DNA from: Puia sp.
GTDB lineage: Bacteria; Bacteroidota; Bacteroidia; Chitinophagales; Chitinophagaceae
Reading direction: 5' to 3'
Assembly (NCBI GenBank): GCA_031292515.1
Contig: JARLGZ010000153.1
Span: 1 to 64,000 of the forward strand
Length of the DNA: 64,000 nucleotides
The notes beneath the pieces were generated by a model. The model did no database searches and was not told the origin of the DNA. It worked only from the letters and a program-made list of their open reading frames with translations. The position numbers were made by a program, and so were the translations under genes. Shown here in pieces: positions 62,576-64,000 of the stretch; position 1 is the first letter of the stretch, and every line of letters begins with the position of its first letter.

Positions 62576-62830
62576 ATGAGACACCCCTTTCTTAGCCTGC
62601 CGGCCTTTCTGTTCTTCATCGTCGCCCTGACGGAGCCAGCGGTTTTTACACAAACAATAAAAAAGACAGCACCTGGGAATCATATAGTTCGAAAGGAGAT
62701 CTCGTCTCCCAAAAATCGTATAATCATGGTGCAAAAACAGGGCGGTGGAGCTTTTTCGACAGATCCGGGGAACTGAACCGGACTTATGATTTTAATGCCT
62801 GTCGCATTCATGTTGCGATAAAGCGTCACC
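62576..62830 (+). pseudogene. Frameshifted MORN-repeat (YwqK-like) exported protein remnant
   Basis: From ATG 62576 the frame encodes a signal peptide (LPAFLFFIVALTEPAVFTQ) but then a meaningless tail to a stop near 62774. In the next frame, from about 62641, the translation is GFYTNNKKDSTWESYSSKGD, then LVSQKSYNHGAKTGRWSFFD and RSGELNRTYDF, two clear MORN/YwqK-type repeats. The repeats have no start of their own and run without a stop into the convergent methyltransferase gene. I read it as a frameshifted, 3'-truncated gene. Confidence 0.65.
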
Positions 62831-64000
62831 CGGCAAACCTGGCCGCAAACAAGGTATCGGCTCTTAGCCCATACCCCTTCAGCAACTCCATCTTCTCCAG
62901 CTTCAGATCTGAATTCCCCAGGATAAAATTCACCTGCTCCTCATTCTCCTCCCGGAATACCGAACAGGTGATATAGACAAAATGACCACCCGGTTTTACA
63001 GCCGAAACAAGATTGGAAAGGATCTTCCGCTGCCGGTCCCTGTATTCCCTGATTTTTTTTTCATCGAAGAAATACAATTCCTCCGGCGTTCGCGCCCAGG
63101 TCCCGCTGCCGGAACAGGGTACATCTGCAATCACGAGATCATAACCCACTCCCCCACGTTGTGATAGGTCGCCCCCTTCCGCTACGCCGGTCTTTCCACC
63201 CAGATCGGCGACAAAAGAACGATAGTCTCTGATCCCAGCTTTACGAAACCGTTCCTGCAGATTCCTGAGAATAGATTCGCGAATATCCGATACAGTAAGA
63301 TCAACCGGCGGATTACTATCATGCATCAGCAGTGACTTCCCGCCGCTGGCAGCACAGGCGTCCCAGACAGTGGGCTTATGCGGGAAAGCCTTTTCGCCTC
63401 GGACCGCCTGCAGAAAAGATGCCGTCCGCTGTGAACTATAATCCTGGATGACGACTTCCTTGTCGATAACAAACCATTCCTCCGCCTTCGATCCGTTGGG
63501 CAGGCGCACCGTAAAAGGAGGCAGAAAAGCATAATCGATCCCCTGATCCTTTAGTTTATCCATGACGGCATCCTGATGGCCCGGACGAATCCGGAGAAAC
63601 AGATCGGGTTGCTGGAGAAACGACAGGTTGAACGCAGGAAGATCGACACCTTCCGACAACTCACCCTTCCAGGGGAAAATAGCCTCCGGGTCGAAGTCCG
63701 GATAAGTCTGTCTGAATAGGGCGATCTTCTCCTGCTGCGAAGAAGACGCATGCTCATTCCATACGGGCTTGAAATACTGCAGAAAATCGGAAGCTTCCTC
63801 CTGGCAAAGGAAGAGACCCGCGAGGATCCTCTCCTCCACCGGCAAATCCGGCAACGCACGACCTGGCCGGTAAAAGCCATAGACCATATTGCCGATCAGC
63901 CTGCGATCCCGCGATCCCATTTGCTTATGTTCCCGGAAATAGTTTTTCAGCCAGGTATGAAGAGGCATATCGCCCCGGTAAGCAGCAAGAATGGAAACAC
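62826..64000 (-). CDS. RsmB/NOP-family RNA (cytosine-5) methyltransferase (5' end outside window)
   Basis: The frame is open to the right edge; upstream of the ATG at 63968 it reads SILAAYRGDMPLHTWLKNYF, the usual family N-terminus, so the true start lies beyond the window. The Sun/Nop2/RsmB domain shows VWDACAASGGKSLLM (AdoMet motif I), TVSDIRESILRNL, the catalytic PCSGSGTWARTPE (Cys in VPCSGSG) and VYITCSVFREENEEQV with the second Cys. It makes 5-methylcytosine in rRNA or tRNA; the site cannot be told. It is convergent with the MORN remnant. Confidence 0.93.
   Translation of the reverse strand, partial: VSILAAYRGDMPLHTWLKNYFREHKQMGSRDRRLIGNMVYGFYRPGRALPDLPVEERILAGLFLCQEEASDFLQYFKPVWNEHASSSQQEKIALFRQTYPDFDPEAIFPWKGELSEGVDLPAFNLSFLQQPDLFLRIRPGHQDAVMDKLKDQGIDYAFLPPFTVRLPNGSKAEEWFVIDKEVVIQDYSSQRTASFLQAVRGEKAFPHKPTVWDACAASGGKSLLMHDSNPPVDLTVSDIRESILRNLQERFRKAGIRDYRSFVADLGGKTGVAEGGDLSQRGGVGYDLVIADVPCSGSGTWARTPEELYFFDEKKIREYRDRQRKILSNLVSAVKPGGHFVYITCSVFREENEEQVNFILGNSDLKLEKMELLKGYGLRADTLFAARFAG

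Overview
The window reads as a chromosomal segment of a Bacteroidota bacterium, most likely a Chitinophagaceae relative. Reasons: moderate G+C, very few Shine-Dalgarno sequences, TAnnTTTG-type promoter boxes, envelope lipoproteins and outer-membrane barrels, an ECF sigma factor coupled to a membrane partner, a CcmB/CcmC/CcmD order typical of the phylum, and many secreted carbohydrate-active enzymes. No rRNA, tRNA, CRISPR array, prophage or intact insertion sequence was seen. Both window edges cut genes (a cobalamin-type radical SAM enzyme on the left, an RsmB-type RNA methyltransferase on the right).

Layout. 1-9 kb: radical SAM protein, GH28 pectinase-like enzyme, esterase, a DUF5690 transporter overlapping a zinc alcohol dehydrogenase of the phosphonate-associated type, a TetR regulator and a CPA1 Na+/H+ antiporter. 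9-13.5 kb: a short-chain dehydrogenase remnant, a DUF308 membrane protein, a lipoprotein, then an ECF sigma factor translationally coupled to a 667-residue protein that appears to run from an inner-membrane helix through a long linker to an outer-membrane barrel. 13.7-21.6 kb: a probable sugar or sugar-acid locus (sodium symporter, DUF3748 propeller, secreted glycosidase-like protein, HpcH aldolase; divergent DHDPS/NAL-family lyase). 21.6-25.3 kb: MFS exporter, degraded Gfo/Idh/MocA fragment, LacI regulator with palindromic operators.

25.3-32.8 kb is one minus-strand nucleotide-sugar operon (aminotransferase, Ugd, UXS, TviB-type dehydrogenase, RmlB, RmlC, RmlD), divergent from the Kdo transferase gene waaA. 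34.3-40.9 kb: hypothetical protein, thymidine kinase, ccmB-ccmC-ccmD, glutamate dehydrogenase, a NYN/OST-HTH protein, a methyltransferase. 41-53 kb: two secreted esterases, an orphan HSDR_N nuclease domain, AMP nucleosidase, a fused Dpp-type ABC ATPase, a 1262-residue TraB/GumN protein, queA and another esterase. 53-64 kb: aspartate kinase, Ldh-family oxidoreductase, Gfo/Idh/MocA oxidoreductase and a xylose-isomerase-like lipoprotein, a YkuD-like protein, ssb, mnmA, a lipoprotein, a frameshifted MORN-repeat remnant and the RNA methyltransferase.

The most unusual signals are: a heptanucleotide repeat family (CTCACYA) found between genes and also, in phase, inside waaA, where it encodes about 36 extra residues; a ccmB gene whose conserved N-terminus extends upstream of any ATG/GTG/TTG; the single-chain inner-to-outer-membrane partner of the ECF sigma factor; and a structured untranslated leader ahead of queA. 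I did not identify a clearly new multi-gene defence or mobile system.
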